Source: Vibrio campbellii CAIM 519 = NBRC 15631 = ATCC 25920
Lineage (GTDB): Bacteria > Pseudomonadota > Gammaproteobacteria > Enterobacterales > Vibrionaceae
DNA length: 64,000 bases
Direction: 5' to 3'
Assembly: GCF_002163755.1 (NCBI RefSeq)
Contig: NZ_CP015864.1
Coordinates: forward strand, 744,001 to 808,000
Positions 1 through 8,124 of the stretch are shown here, in pieces. The notes under the pieces were generated by a model. The model had not been told where the DNA came from. It made no database searches and saw nothing but the letters and a program-made list of their open reading frames with translations. The position numbers and the translations under genes were made by a program. Within the stretch, counting starts at the first letter, position 1; each line of letters opens with the position of its first letter.

Positions 1-522
1 CAAGCGCATTACGCCCCGAATCAGCGCGAGTTGGCATTAGCGAAAAACGCAGGAGCCGGAGCACTGGCCCATGAGTTTTGGCACGCATTTGACCATTACA
101 TTGCTGAAAAGGCGTTTGATATTGGCGACCGTTCCGGCCCTCAGCGTAAGACGATTTTCGCCAGCGATTGTTGGCTTCAAAATGCCGATCATTTCCCCCA
201 CCTATTGAACGAGCGCTTACTCAAGATTTTCGATGCGACCTTGCTTAACGCAGATGGTCAAGACAAACACGACTACGTGTCTCGAAGTGTGCGGGCAGAC
301 CAAGCAATGGGATCGAGCTACTTCTCACAGCCTACTGAGATGATGGCAAGAGCCTTTGAGGCCGTCGTAGAGTCATGCTCTGGCATAGAGAACGCTTATC
401 TAGTTTCGGGCACAACCAAGCCAGACACCTTGCCCCTCTATCCCGATATAGCGCATAGACATGTCATTAATGACGCACTGCAAGCGTACTTTCGCCCTTT
501 GGGAGATGCCCTAAGCCGTTGA
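1..522 (+). CDS. C-terminal part of a zinc-metallopeptidase-like protein (CLCA_X-like)
   Basis: The reading frame is open from the first base of the window, so only the C-terminal 173 residues are present and the true start lies to the left. The fragment carries HEFWHAFDHY, an HExxH-type metal-binding helix extended with Asp and His, as in the CLCA_X and large polyvalent (LPD1-like) families. Further on is SQPTEMMARAFE, which resembles the downstream glutamate region of such peptidases. No signal peptide can be judged because the N-terminus is missing. A metal-dependent hydrolase role is an inference from the motif; the family name is moderately sure. The stop is followed by about 110 bases before the MFS gene, which has the same orientation. 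Confidence 0.6.
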   Translation, partial: QAHYAPNQRELALAKNAGAGALAHEFWHAFDHYIAEKAFDIGDRSGPQRKTIFASDCWLQNADHFPHLLNERLLKIFDATLLNADGQDKHDYVSRSVRADQAMGSSYFSQPTEMMARAFEAVVESCSGIENAYLVSGTTKPDTLPLYPDIAHRHVINDALQAYFRPLGDALSR

Positions 523-636
523 TACGTGAATAGCGACTATTCATCATTATCTCGCGCAGTTTGAGCATAAACCTTTCACATCAATCTTAAAAAGGTTTAT
601 ACATAACACTCTATTATTCAAGCTACTGAATATTTC

Positions 637-1968
637 ATGACGTCAAAAGAAATTCTAAAAATTCGTAATGTCCGCTGTTTCCTTATGTTCCGAACCAGCT
701 ATTTTGCGCGCTTCTATTATCCCGTATTTACCCTGCTCTATTTGGACTACGGGTTAACACTTTCTCAGTTTGCCATGCTCAATGTCGTGTGGGCGGCGAC
801 CATTGTTTTAGCTGAAGTACCGTCTGGCGCTTTCGCTGATACGCTAGGTCGTAAAAGGCTGGTGGTTTTATCATCGCTCGTCATGTTCATCGAAATCGCA
901 ATGATCGCCTTTGTCCCAACTGGGAACCCCACTTTTGTTTTCATTGTGTTTTTGATTAACCGAGTATTGAGCGGCTTAGCGATGGCGTTGGCAAGCGGCG
1001 CCGATGAAGCATTGGCGTACGATACGTTAAAAGAACAAGGCAAAGAGGAGCTGTGGCCACGTGTGTTGCAGATTCAACTTCGTCTTTCGTCAAGCGTTGG
1101 TATTGTTGTCACACTATTGGGGGCAGCCATGTACGACGTTAACTTTATGGCATCGGTGTATCATTTCCTTGGACTGGCAGAGCCAGAAACGACCCAAGAC
1201 ATCATGCGCATCCCTGTTTACGCGACATTGCTTGTTGCGTTGATCGCCATCTACGCGGCGATGGGCATGAGAGAAGCAAAAAGGGTTATTCCTAGCAACG
1301 AGAATAAATTAGCTTCGACCATAGCAAGTATGAAACTGACGCTCAACACAGCGAAATGGGTACTGTCTACGCCTTACGTACTGTTTATCTTGCTTTATTA
1401 CAGTTTGTTCGAACACACTTCGCGTATGTTTTTAACCATGAACAGTCAGTACTATCGCGCTATTGACATTCCAATTATTTACTTCGGTTTTATCGGGGCT
1501 GGCATTAGCTTATTGCAGATCATCTTGGCTGGTCAAAGCCGCCGATTGGCGGAAAGCATGGGGCCGAAGACGTTCATCTTAGTCATGGGGATTGCCACAA
1601 TGGCAACTTACTATTGGATTAGTATGGGCTGGTCAATTTATGGGGTAATTCCTGCGCTGATTCTGATCTTTATTATCATGACGATGAACATCTTCATCAG
1701 CTACCACCTGAACAAAAAGACCGAGTCACATAACCGAGCAACGGTATTGAGCTTCAAAGGTTTGATGTTCAACCTAGGCTACGGGTTGATCGGTATGCTC
1801 TATGCCTACTACTACAAGTTGCTATCGCAAAACTACACCGAGGAACAGATAGAACAACACATTGATTTTATCGCGTCCCTGTCTTCGTTCTTCTATTACT
1901 TTACGTTTTTATTTGTCGCAATCAGCGTCTTTTTCTATATCAAAGACAAAAAGCAGGCGATCTTTTAG
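637..1968 (+). CDS. MFS transporter
   Basis: This 443-residue inner-membrane protein has about twelve hydrophobic segments. After the second segment comes GAFADTLGRKRLV, the G-x3-D-x2-G-R-K loop between helices 2 and 3 that marks the major facilitator superfamily. It should be a proton-coupled secondary transporter or efflux pump; nothing in the sequence reveals the substrate. The ATG follows a weak ribosome site. It is transcribed alone, in the same direction as the upstream metallopeptidase-like gene, and ends about 25 bases before the tail of a decayed TPR gene on the other strand. The family is sure, the substrate unknown. Confidence 0.9.
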   Translation: MTSKEILKIRNVRCFLMFRTSYFARFYYPVFTLLYLDYGLTLSQFAMLNVVWAATIVLAEVPSGAFADTLGRKRLVVLSSLVMFIEIAMIAFVPTGNPTFVFIVFLINRVLSGLAMALASGADEALAYDTLKEQGKEELWPRVLQIQLRLSSSVGIVVTLLGAAMYDVNFMASVYHFLGLAEPETTQDIMRIPVYATLLVALIAIYAAMGMREAKRVIPSNENKLASTIASMKLTLNTAKWVLSTPYVLFILLYYSLFEHTSRMFLTMNSQYYRAIDIPIIYFGFIGAGISLLQIILAGQSRRLAESMGPKTFILVMGIATMATYYWISMGWSIYGVIPALILIFIIMTMNIFISYHLNKKTESHNRATVLSFKGLMFNLGYGLIGMLYAYYYKLLSQNYTEEQIEQHIDFIASLSSFFYYFTFLFVAISVFFYIKDKKQAIF

Positions 1969-1994
1969 ATCGCCTGTTGGTAGGAAGGTTCAAA

Positions 1995-2480
1995 CTACCA
2001 CGTTCTATCTAAGTCTTTTGCATACAGGGAGATCGCACTCTGATACGCTTTAATGGCTTCACTGTTCGTGGTTGAAACCAGTAACTCTAGCAAGAACGAC
2101 GTCGCTTCTTTATGACGACCGAGGTTGTAGAAACACATCGCGTAAAACGGCTGAACTTATACCGCATTAGGGTATTCGTTGATGGTTTGCTCGAAGTAAC
2201 TTAGTGCTTCTTGGTACTCTCCAAGACTACGGTAAGTACTCGCGAGACCAAATAAAGCATCGAACCTTTCATCAGCAGAAAGTACCCCTTCAAGAGACGC
2301 CGTATAGTGCTTAATGGCTTCTTATTCTTTACCTTCATTATCTTAAGACCATGCACTATGCAGGTGAGCTTTCGCCACGTCATTCTCGTCACCTAATAGC
2401 GTTGTGAGCAACGCTCTAGATTCTTGGTAGTTGAACGCTTTGCATAGCTCAATGGCCTGCTGGATGACTGATTCCATCAT
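1995..2480 (-). pseudogene. Tetratricopeptide-repeat protein gene with three in-frame stops
   Basis: Read on the minus strand from ATG at 2480 to TAG at 1995, one uninterrupted frame of 161 codons gives a convincing TPR protein: it starts MMESVIQQAIELCKAF and includes FGLASTYRSLGEYQEALSYF and FYAMCFYNLGRHKEATSF. The frame is broken by three TAA codons, after AKAHLHSAWS, after DNEGKE and after INEYPNAV. There are no frameshifts, so translation would stop after 45 residues. Intact TPR proteins of this size bind partner proteins; this copy should be non-functional. Other readings are sequencing error, which is unlikely three times, or readthrough. Confidence 0.8.
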
Positions 2481-2543
2481 TTTCTTCCTTTGAAATTGCA
2501 CCTATTTATATCTGTAGCGATTCGCTCCACGTCATGGGTCGCA

Positions 2544-2627
2544 TTAAAATTTGAACCCCAGCTTTTGATAAATCTGGATGGATAGTTTGATGTCTTTTAC
2601 GGTTAACAGTACTTGATTTAGATTCAT
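2544..2627 (-). pseudogene. N-terminal stub of a glyoxalase/VOC family gene
   Basis: A 27-codon frame gives MNLNQVLLTVKDIKLSIQIY followed by QKLGFKF and a stop. This is the first beta-alpha unit of the vicinal-oxygen-chelate (glyoxalase / bleomycin-resistance) fold. Intact members run to about 120-150 residues, and the sequence after the stop does not continue the fold in any frame for more than a few codons. It is called a decayed remnant lying between the broken TPR gene and the lipoprotein gene. Confidence 0.55.
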
Positions 2628-2779
2628 GGAAATTCCTTTTCCTAGTTCTTACTTAAAGATTTTTGGTTCGTGTTCTAAAAGTACTCGAAGGTAAGACCTC
2701 AAGTTAACCTGAGGTCAAGAGGGAATTTCACGCTTTGTTGAAGACTCAAGATAAATGAGAATTAAAAGTCACAACACTA

Positions 2780-3109
2780 TTAGATCATACTTCCGCTCGG
2801 ACACCCCTGGGACAAAACACTTCCGTAGCTCGTCGTCGGAGTAAATAACATGACTAAATCTGCTGGCAAGAACACAACATCAGTAACCAAAGACAGAGGT
2901 ATATCCACAAATGAAATAGGATACAAAGCATATGACACTGCAGAGCCATCCAAGAAGCATGGCTGGCGCGCAACTGACAACGCCGTACCGGAGAATGGTT
3001 TACCGTAACCACCTCTAGCATGTGCATCCATAGATGAACATCCCACCATCAAAGAAGCCATTGCTATAAAGGTTAGCACTTGTAGTTTTTTAAGAAGATT
3101 GTTTTTCAT
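2780..3109 (-). CDS. YceK/YidQ-type small lipoprotein (DUF1375-like)
   Basis: This 109-residue protein begins with a lipoprotein signal: a basic start, a hydrophobic stretch and the lipobox LMVGC with Cys24 as the acylated residue. The mature part contains GGYGKPFSGT and a hydrophobic stretch with FVDIPLSLVTD and FLPADL, the pattern of the YceK/YidQ family of enterobacterial and Vibrio lipoproteins of unknown function. It should sit on the periplasmic face of an envelope membrane. It appears monocistronic, with about 240 bases to the next gene on the same strand. Confidence 0.8.
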   Translation of the reverse strand: MKNNLLKKLQVLTFIAMASLMVGCSSMDAHARGGYGKPFSGTALSVARQPCFLDGSAVSYALYPISFVDIPLSLVTDVVFLPADLVMLFTPTTSYGSVLSQGCPSGSMI

Positions 3110-3347
3110 GTTCGATAGGTTCCAACTGATTGATATTGAAATACATTATTGTTCGGCGACATTAACGCCTTATGTATTTATAAAACAACCTATCTAGTTA
3201 ATTTAATGGGTATTAAATCAATTTTCGTGACGAATGCATTATTTCTTTTGATCAAGGTATTTATGTTTGCCACCCCTCGTGTAAGCCAACATAAAGACGT
3301 GTCCCAAAGCTCAACTTGAGGAAATAATAAAGATGTTTAGCGGGGCG

Positions 3348-3698
3348 TTATAGCAAGTTAATACCAAACTGTTTAGCTATCAAATTGGTTATAGCAAAAC
3401 AAACGACAGACACGATGCAACTGATAAGTAAAGTGATCCAAAAAGAATACTTACTGAGTAGGTAAGGGAAAAGAAGAAACATTGGCAGTGTTGGCACAAC
3501 AAACCAAAAAGTATAAAACGCATGATTAGACAGTTTTTCCGTTCCCTGCCCTTCGATATACATCCAAACCAAAGCCAATATTGTCACGGTAGGCAATGCG
3601 GCAACCAATGCGCCTAATCTATCGCTTCGCTTTGCGACTTCAGATATTAGTACAACAATAGCAGCGGTTGTCAGGTACTTGGTTACAATCCATAGCAT
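3348..3698 (-). CDS. DUF3147 family inner-membrane protein
   Basis: This 116-residue protein is almost wholly hydrophobic, with four predicted membrane segments. It carries SEVAKRSDRLGALVAALPTV after the first helix, characteristic of DUF3147. Members are small integral membrane proteins without an assigned role, often near transport or stress genes. A ribosome site (GGAGGA) lies just before the ATG on the minus strand. No partner gene is adjacent. The family assignment is fairly sure; the function is unknown. Confidence 0.75.
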   Translation of the reverse strand: MLWIVTKYLTTAAIVVLISEVAKRSDRLGALVAALPTVTILALVWMYIEGQGTEKLSNHAFYTFWFVVPTLPMFLLFPYLLSKYSFWITLLISCIVSVVCFAITNLIAKQFGINLL

Positions 3699-3765
3699 GT
3701 CAATCCTCCTGATCGATGATGCACTCGTCCATAATCACTCAATCCCACACGCAGTTAATTACTGG

Positions 3766-3906
3766 TCATGTGTGAGCTATCAAATCCACTATTTGCTCTG
3801 GCGTCATTGCCCAGTCTAGCGCTGACACATTAACCTTTATGAGTGCGTGATTAACGCCCTCGTCATGCCAAGTAGTCGTACAAACTACACCGGATACGTA
3901 CCTGAT
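3766..3906 (-). other. Possible gene remnant in the 3.7-4.2 kb gap
   Basis: A 46-codon open frame without an obvious start has coding-like composition; it includes TTTWHDEGVNHALIKVNVSA and ends LDWAMTPEQIVDLIAHT. It could be the tail of a lost gene, because a stop precedes it and no ribosome site is visible. The rest of the 540-base gap is A+T-rich and includes the promoter region of the downstream barrel gene. No family is recognised, and chance cannot be excluded. Confidence 0.25.
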
Positions 3907-4235
3907 TTACAAGGCGATAAAGCCATATTTGTGAGTGCGACACTAAATCACAATGACTAGCTATGTTTCTGGTTTAGCCGAAACTCAATTATACGCAATT
4001 TTCAAAATACGAAAAATTACTATAAATATCACAGTCTTAATATAATGAGAAAAAAGATAAATTTTTATAAAGGCAAAGTTTGACCTTTTTTCCGTAGCTT
4101 TCAGTGCAATTCTTTTCTCTTTTTTTGAACAGTATATATCGTAGCAGTAACTTTCATGAAAACTTGAAAAGTACAAAGATGACAACTGGTGAGCGTTGGT
4201 CATCAATCTGTAGCTATTAAACCAGGAAATACGTG

Positions 4236-4847
4236 ATGCAACATAAAACATACAAACTTTTTGCCCTAGCAGCACTTTCAGCAGCGGCAGCTTTCAATGT
4301 AAATGCAGCAATGAATTACGAACCATTTGTTGGCATTGATGTCGGCACAAACTTAACAGGTCAAGTTAGATCAAAAATTAATGGTCCAGGCGTAGACACA
4401 CAAGAACACGTCGATCTAAAAACTTCAACGGTATTTGGCCTTAAAGGTGGTGTAACTCTCAATCAAGCACATCAATTTAGTATCGGTTACGACTATCGCG
4501 AATTAGGCGTGAAGAATGGTTACGGTGAAAATGCTGACGTTAACACATTTTACACACAATACGACTACCTTGTGCCTATTACTCAGAAACTTGCTTGGAC
4601 AGTTGGTGGTAAGTTTGGTTACGAAACACACAGCGGCTTTGAAGATGCTAACGAGCTAAATGGTGTCGTTCTGGGCGCACAAACTGGTCTAAACTACCGA
4701 TTTAATGATTGGAGCATTGGCACTGAAGTGAGCTACCTTACCCACTTTGCTGAAAGCGAAAGTTTAGCTGACGGCGGCAGAATTACATCGTCATACAAGA
4801 TTGGGAACGAAACATTCCTTACAGCGAACGTGAAATACCACTTCTAA
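4236..4847 (+). CDS. Outer-membrane beta-barrel protein (OmpA/OmpW-like small porin fold)
   Basis: The product is 203 residues. It has a cleavable Sec signal ending near NVNAAM, then alternating polar/hydrophobic strands such as YEPFVGIDVGTNL, FSIGYDYREL, WTVGGKFGYET and FLTANVKYHF. The terminal Phe is the signature of outer-membrane barrels assembled by the Bam complex. About eight strands are expected. ATG 4236 is preferred to the GTG immediately before it because AGGA at 4224-4227 is well spaced. A strong terminator follows at once, so the gene stands alone. It converges on the ToxR-like operon, and regulation by that pair is only a guess. The ligand or function is unknown. Confidence 0.8.
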   Translation: MQHKTYKLFALAALSAAAAFNVNAAMNYEPFVGIDVGTNLTGQVRSKINGPGVDTQEHVDLKTSTVFGLKGGVTLNQAHQFSIGYDYRELGVKNGYGENADVNTFYTQYDYLVPITQKLAWTVGGKFGYETHSGFEDANELNGVVLGAQTGLNYRFNDWSIGTEVSYLTHFAESESLADGGRITSSYKIGNETFLTANVKYHF

Positions 4848-4866
4848 AACGACCTTAGTTGAGTTC

Positions 4867-4893
4867 TTCTCCCGGGAAACCGGGAGAATTTTT
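4867..4893 (+). terminator. Rho-independent terminator of the barrel gene
   Basis: A perfect 9-bp stem (TTCTCCCGG / CCGGGAGAA) is closed by a GAAA tetraloop and followed by five T. It lies 20 bases after the barrel stop codon and before the convergent operon. Confidence 0.92.
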
Positions 4894-4909
4894 ACTTTTA
4901 CGAATTCAC

Positions 4910-5371
4910 CTACCAATCTCGGCTCAGCATCAAGTAATGTCGACCTCGTGTTATCACATCGATGTTTTCATCGTGATAGATAAGCTGGCTCTTCGACTTA
5001 CCAGATAAAAACATAGAACTATAGTATCCGGCTTGGTATCCATCCAATACTTTTGTAGTTTGAATTGCTTGAGTTGTGTAGATAAACTCAAAATTACCGT
5101 TAAAAGCTTTAGTAATTTTTCCAGATAGGGCAAAGAGTGCAACGCCCTCTAAGCCATCTCCTTCAAGAGATATTGTCGATTCTAACGTCTTGTCATCCAA
5201 ATCAACTTCAATACGCTCTTTCCACACTCCATCTTTTATTGTGTAATTTTGCACGGTGGTGGTATATCTTCCACTTAAAAGAAAATTCTTGTTACTCACA
5301 AACACTGAAGCGCCGAAAAAAACGATTGAAAAAAAGCAAAAAATTACCCAAGGTCTCAAGCTGCGTATCAT
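4910..5371 (-). CDS. Single-pass periplasmic partner of the ToxR-like regulator (FidL/VtrC-like)
   Basis: This 153-residue protein has a short cytoplasmic tail, one N-terminal membrane helix (about residues 9-27) and a periplasmic domain predicted to be mostly beta. That layout matches FidL (MarT-FidL) and VtrC (VtrA-VtrC), small partners that pair with the periplasmic part of a ToxR-like activator. Its start overlaps the end of the upstream regulator gene by four bases (ATGA), so translation is coupled. The likely job is to stabilise the regulator and form a ligand pocket with it. The relationship rests on architecture and gene order; sequence identity to known partners could not be measured. 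Confidence 0.6.
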   Translation of the reverse strand: MIRSLRPWVIFCFFSIVFFGASVFVSNKNFLLSGRYTTTVQNYTIKDGVWKERIEVDLDDKTLESTISLEGDGLEGVALFALSGKITKAFNGNFEFIYTTQAIQTTKVLDGYQAGYYSSMFLSGKSKSQLIYHDENIDVITRGRHYLMLSRDW

Positions 5372-6090
5372 TCAAGTTCCTCTATCAGCATAGGTATTGT
5401 GTTGATTTCAAACGAGTGATTTTCACTACGTTGATGTTCGTTTTCATAAATAGATAGAGTATAAAAGCTTTTAGTTTTTGCAATAAAATAGAAGCAATCA
5501 CATTTAGAGCGTTGAATGAAAGAAAGAATCTCAGGAGGGATCTCTATATCTATATGTTTGAGGACTTGGTGACCGTGTAACTCAATAATCTCATAATCAT
5601 CATGGATATAGGAAAAGAAGTGCGTATTGGTCACTCTAGAAAAGTTGAAGAATGACAGTACCACCAATACTAACGAGATAGTCACTAGTAAGGTTTTAAT
5701 TACGTTAAGCGAATTAAATAGACTTCGTACAGTGGGAGAGGCCTCATTACAGGATCGGCAATAGAGCATATACCCAACGCCGGAAATTGTGCGAAGCTCA
5801 ACATGTTCAGAGATGGCAATGGCAAGCCTTAGCTTTTGTACCGATTTTTGAAGTGAGGAATCCGTTACGATAGTATCCGGCCACCCTGCTTGTTTAAGGG
5901 CTTCTTTATCAATAACCTCATTTGCACTGTCCATAAAGGCTTTGAGTAAAAGACATTCGTTGTAATTCAATGAGCGTTCAAGGCGGCCTGTGCTAACGCT
6001 CATCTTTTCGATGTCGAATATCAAATCGTCACAAGTGTACTGTTTTCTCACTTTTACTTTGCCTATGAACGTTTTAGTTAAAAGGCCCAC
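5368..6090 (-). CDS. ToxR-like membrane-anchored winged-helix transcription regulator
   Basis: Residues 15-110 form an OmpR/PhoB-type winged helix: the NYNECLLLKAF start, the TDSSLQKSVQKLR recognition helix and a GVGYML wing. One membrane helix follows (about 130-150), then a 90-residue periplasmic domain with a CDC pair. It lacks a receiver domain, so it is a one-component ToxR/VtrA/CadC-type activator that binds DNA from the membrane. It is the first gene of a two-gene operon with the FidL/VtrC-like partner. The periplasmic domain is the expected sensor; bile or another envelope signal is plausible from relatives but not shown. A GGDEF remnant lies just upstream. Confidence 0.8.
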   Translation of the reverse strand: MGLLTKTFIGKVKVRKQYTCDDLIFDIEKMSVSTGRLERSLNYNECLLLKAFMDSANEVIDKEALKQAGWPDTIVTDSSLQKSVQKLRLAIAISEHVELRTISGVGYMLYCRSCNEASPTVRSLFNSLNVIKTLLVTISLVLVVLSFFNFSRVTNTHFFSYIHDDYEIIELHGHQVLKHIDIEIPPEILSFIQRSKCDCFYFIAKTKSFYTLSIYENEHQRSENHSFEINTIPMLIEELE

Positions 6091-6117
6091 AATTATAGTT
6101 GATATACAAAGCCACTA

Positions 6118-6290
6118 TCAACCCTTGACGTAAACGCGGTTTCTACCGGTATGCTTAGCTTTGTATAGCGCTTCGTCTGCCTCTGCTAAGGCGATCCTTA
6201 CATCATCAGCAGAATAAAATGCGCAATGCCGATACTCACCCTTACTCGCGCAAACTTGTTCGATGGGTAATCATATAACCAGTATTGCCA
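6118..6290 (-). pseudogene. C-terminal remnant of a GGDEF (diguanylate cyclase) gene
   Basis: On the minus strand the codons give KFARVRVSIGIA, then, after a one-base frame change, SADDVRIALAEADEALYKAK and HTGRNRVYVKG with a stop. These are the last strand and helix of a GGDEF domain (ADxALYxAKxxGRNRV). The catalytic GGDEF core and all upstream domains are absent. It is a degraded 3' end left after deletion. Confidence 0.7.
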
Positions 6291-6377
6291 ATAAAAAGAC
6301 TTAGACGGCAATAAAAAAGATGGCAAGAGAAACCGTCTTTTAGCTAGCCTTTGATAGAGCTCAGTCTTTAGGTTGTT

Positions 6378-6539
6378 CTAACTCTTTTTTAGGCGGGTCG
6401 TATTATCTAATTCTGCTGCCACATCTTGAGTTTCGGCGTCTACCCACTGCATAAATACCTGATAAACTGTCGCTAAAAGTGCAGCACCAATAAACATGCC
6501 CAAAATACCGCCAGACATCAGGCCGAAAACTAAGAGCGA
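6378..6539 (-). pseudogene. C-terminal remnant of an AI-2E family transporter gene
   Basis: The frame reads SLLVFGLMSGGILGMFIGAA, then LLATVYQVFMQWVDAE and a charged tail ending LKKS-stop. This is the last membrane segments and tail of the AI-2E/PerM permease family, whose intact members are about 350 residues. Only 53 codons remain. The upstream end runs directly into the DJ-1 gene's stop region, which marks a deletion junction around 6530-6545. Confidence 0.65.
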
Positions 6540-7144
6540 TCTATCTGCTCCGCACCCGCGATGGTTTTAGATATCAACGACTCAAAAAGCTCTAACTGGC
6601 CTGCGGGTATCAACTGGTTTTGAATTTCGCGTCGCTTATCTGAATCAAACAGACGCTCTGCTAACCAACCGATGAGGTACATGAGTGATAAGCAACCACC
6701 TGCTGTTGCAATATTGCCTTCTACAACGAGAGGAATATCTTGAACGTCCCCTCCCATACTTTCCAATGCTGGTTTCGCATCTGGGTTTGTTGTGAACTGT
6801 TTACCATCAAGTAAACCCAATTCATGCAAGATAAAAGAGCCGGCGCAAATCGAGCCAATCAGTTGCTTTTCAGGGGTAAGCTTCATTGCCGACATAAACT
6901 CTCTATCTTGGAGTGCTGCTGGGATCCCTTTCTTACCGCTTGATATTAGTACCACGTCTTGTGCTACAACTTCAGAGATATGACCATCCGTTTTTACCGC
7001 CATACCTAGGTGAGAAATATGTTCTGGCTTGGTTCCTAACACTTTGACGGTCCAACTGTCTTGGGTTCTTCCCAACAGGTCATACATCAAGAAAAAGTCC
7101 ACGTCAGTGAAATCATCAAACAACACAATGCCAACGGTATACAT
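6530..7144 (-). CDS. DJ-1/PfpI family protein
   Basis: This 204-residue cytosolic protein has the class I amidotransferase-like fold. The nucleophile elbow is GSICAGSFIL with Cys100, preceded by VVLISSGKKG. Relatives include AraC-type amidase-domain proteins, isocyanide hydratases and stress deglycases; the exact reaction cannot be told. The last codons (AEQIDRS-stop) overlap the beginning of the AI-2E remnant, so the natural C-terminus may have been altered by the deletion that made the remnant. It is transcribed alone from the minus strand. Confidence 0.8.
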   Translation of the reverse strand: MYTVGIVLFDDFTDVDFFLMYDLLGRTQDSWTVKVLGTKPEHISHLGMAVKTDGHISEVVAQDVVLISSGKKGIPAALQDREFMSAMKLTPEKQLIGSICAGSFILHELGLLDGKQFTTNPDAKPALESMGGDVQDIPLVVEGNIATAGGCLSLMYLIGWLAERLFDSDKRREIQNQLIPAGQLELFESLISKTIAGAEQIDRS

Positions 7145-7454
7145 AAGCCAACTAACCTAACCAATTATTAAACATTGCGAAGAGTGTAACGATAAGCTAA
7201 GCAAGTCGCGAGTTGTTCAATAGAAATAATGGTCATACATTCGCACGTACTTAATAAGCCCTTACTAATTAGCGTATTTTTGACATTCAGAGTAGACGCA
7301 ACATCAGTTGTATTGATATCAACTTAGGATAATTGCGCGGTCAATCACATCGAAAAAATCATTGAAATCAATCGATTTAATTCCTTATTAACTTTTATAA
7401 ATCCGAACTACTATCATGTCGAACCATCGCTCAACATAAATAAGGTTAACAATA
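7145..7454. other. Divergent promoter region between DJ-1 and YceI genes
   Basis: These 310 bases hold no open frame of note. They are A+T-rich near both starts and must contain the two divergent promoters. No clear operator was recognised. Confidence 0.5.
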
Positions 7455-8027
7455 ATGAAAAAGGCTTTCTCTACTCTAAGCATTGTAGTCGCACTATTTT
7501 CTGGTGCGGCATTTGCGGCAGACAACTACACATTGGATTCAAACTTTTCTTCAGTAAGCTTTGCTACAATCAAGAACCAGTTTGTTGTCGAGCCAGCGAT
7601 CATTGATACTCTATCAGGCACGTTAGACAACAATGGCAAATTTGATGTTGTTATCGATCTTAATAGCGTTGAAACAGGTATCCCTATTCGTAACACTCGT
7701 CTAAATGAAATCTTCTTTGAATCTGCTAAACATGCACCTGTGAAGGTGGTAGGTAAAGTGGATTGGTCCGCTCTAGGTGAAGGTTCACACAAGGTAATAG
7801 TACCGGCTGAAGTGACGTTGTTTGGTAAGACGAAATCCGTAGAATTCCCTGTTGTGGTTCTCAATGCAGGTAATACGGTAATGGTAAGTTCAAGTGCACC
7901 TGTCATCATCGGTGCTAGTGATTTTGGTATCCCAACGGAAAACTTGACCAACTTGGCGGCAACGGTTGGTGGAATTAAGATTTCGGATAGAGTTCCACTT
8001 ACTCTGAACCTAACCTTTAAAAAGTAG
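7455..8027 (+). CDS. YceI family periplasmic lipid-binding-like protein
   Basis: The 190-residue product has a Sec signal cleaved after SGAAFA, and the mature protein starts ADNYTLDSNFSSVSF, typical of YceI. The family forms an extended lipocalin-like barrel that holds an isoprenoid such as ubiquinone-8, and it is often induced by base or stress. A cytochrome b561 gene lies next to it; in many Gammaproteobacteria the two are an operon, but here they converge and share a terminator. A role in quinone handling with b561 is an inference from that pairing. Confidence 0.88.
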   Translation: MKKAFSTLSIVVALFSGAAFAADNYTLDSNFSSVSFATIKNQFVVEPAIIDTLSGTLDNNGKFDVVIDLNSVETGIPIRNTRLNEIFFESAKHAPVKVVGKVDWSALGEGSHKVIVPAEVTLFGKTKSVEFPVVVLNAGNTVMVSSSAPVIIGASDFGIPTENLTNLAATVGGIKISDRVPLTLNLTFKK

Positions 8028-8058
8028 TTTAGTAGCCCAAAAGCGGCTGGCTAACTGG

Positions 8059-8093
8059 AAAAAAGGCTTGGATAGGCTCACCAAGCCTTTTTT
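8059..8093. terminator. Bidirectional terminator between yceI-like and b561 genes
   Basis: A 13-bp perfect stem (AAAAAAGGCTTGG / CCAAGCCTTTTTT) with a 9-base loop serves both convergent genes. Confidence 0.92.
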
Positions 8094-8124
8094 ATGCGCT
8101 ATCAAACAAACCTTTCTTTAAGGT

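Noticed and set aside
3985..4275. A 96-codon minus-strand frame over the barrel promoter
   Set aside because: It is A+T-driven, overlaps the ribosome site and signal peptide of the barrel gene and has no protein-like pattern.
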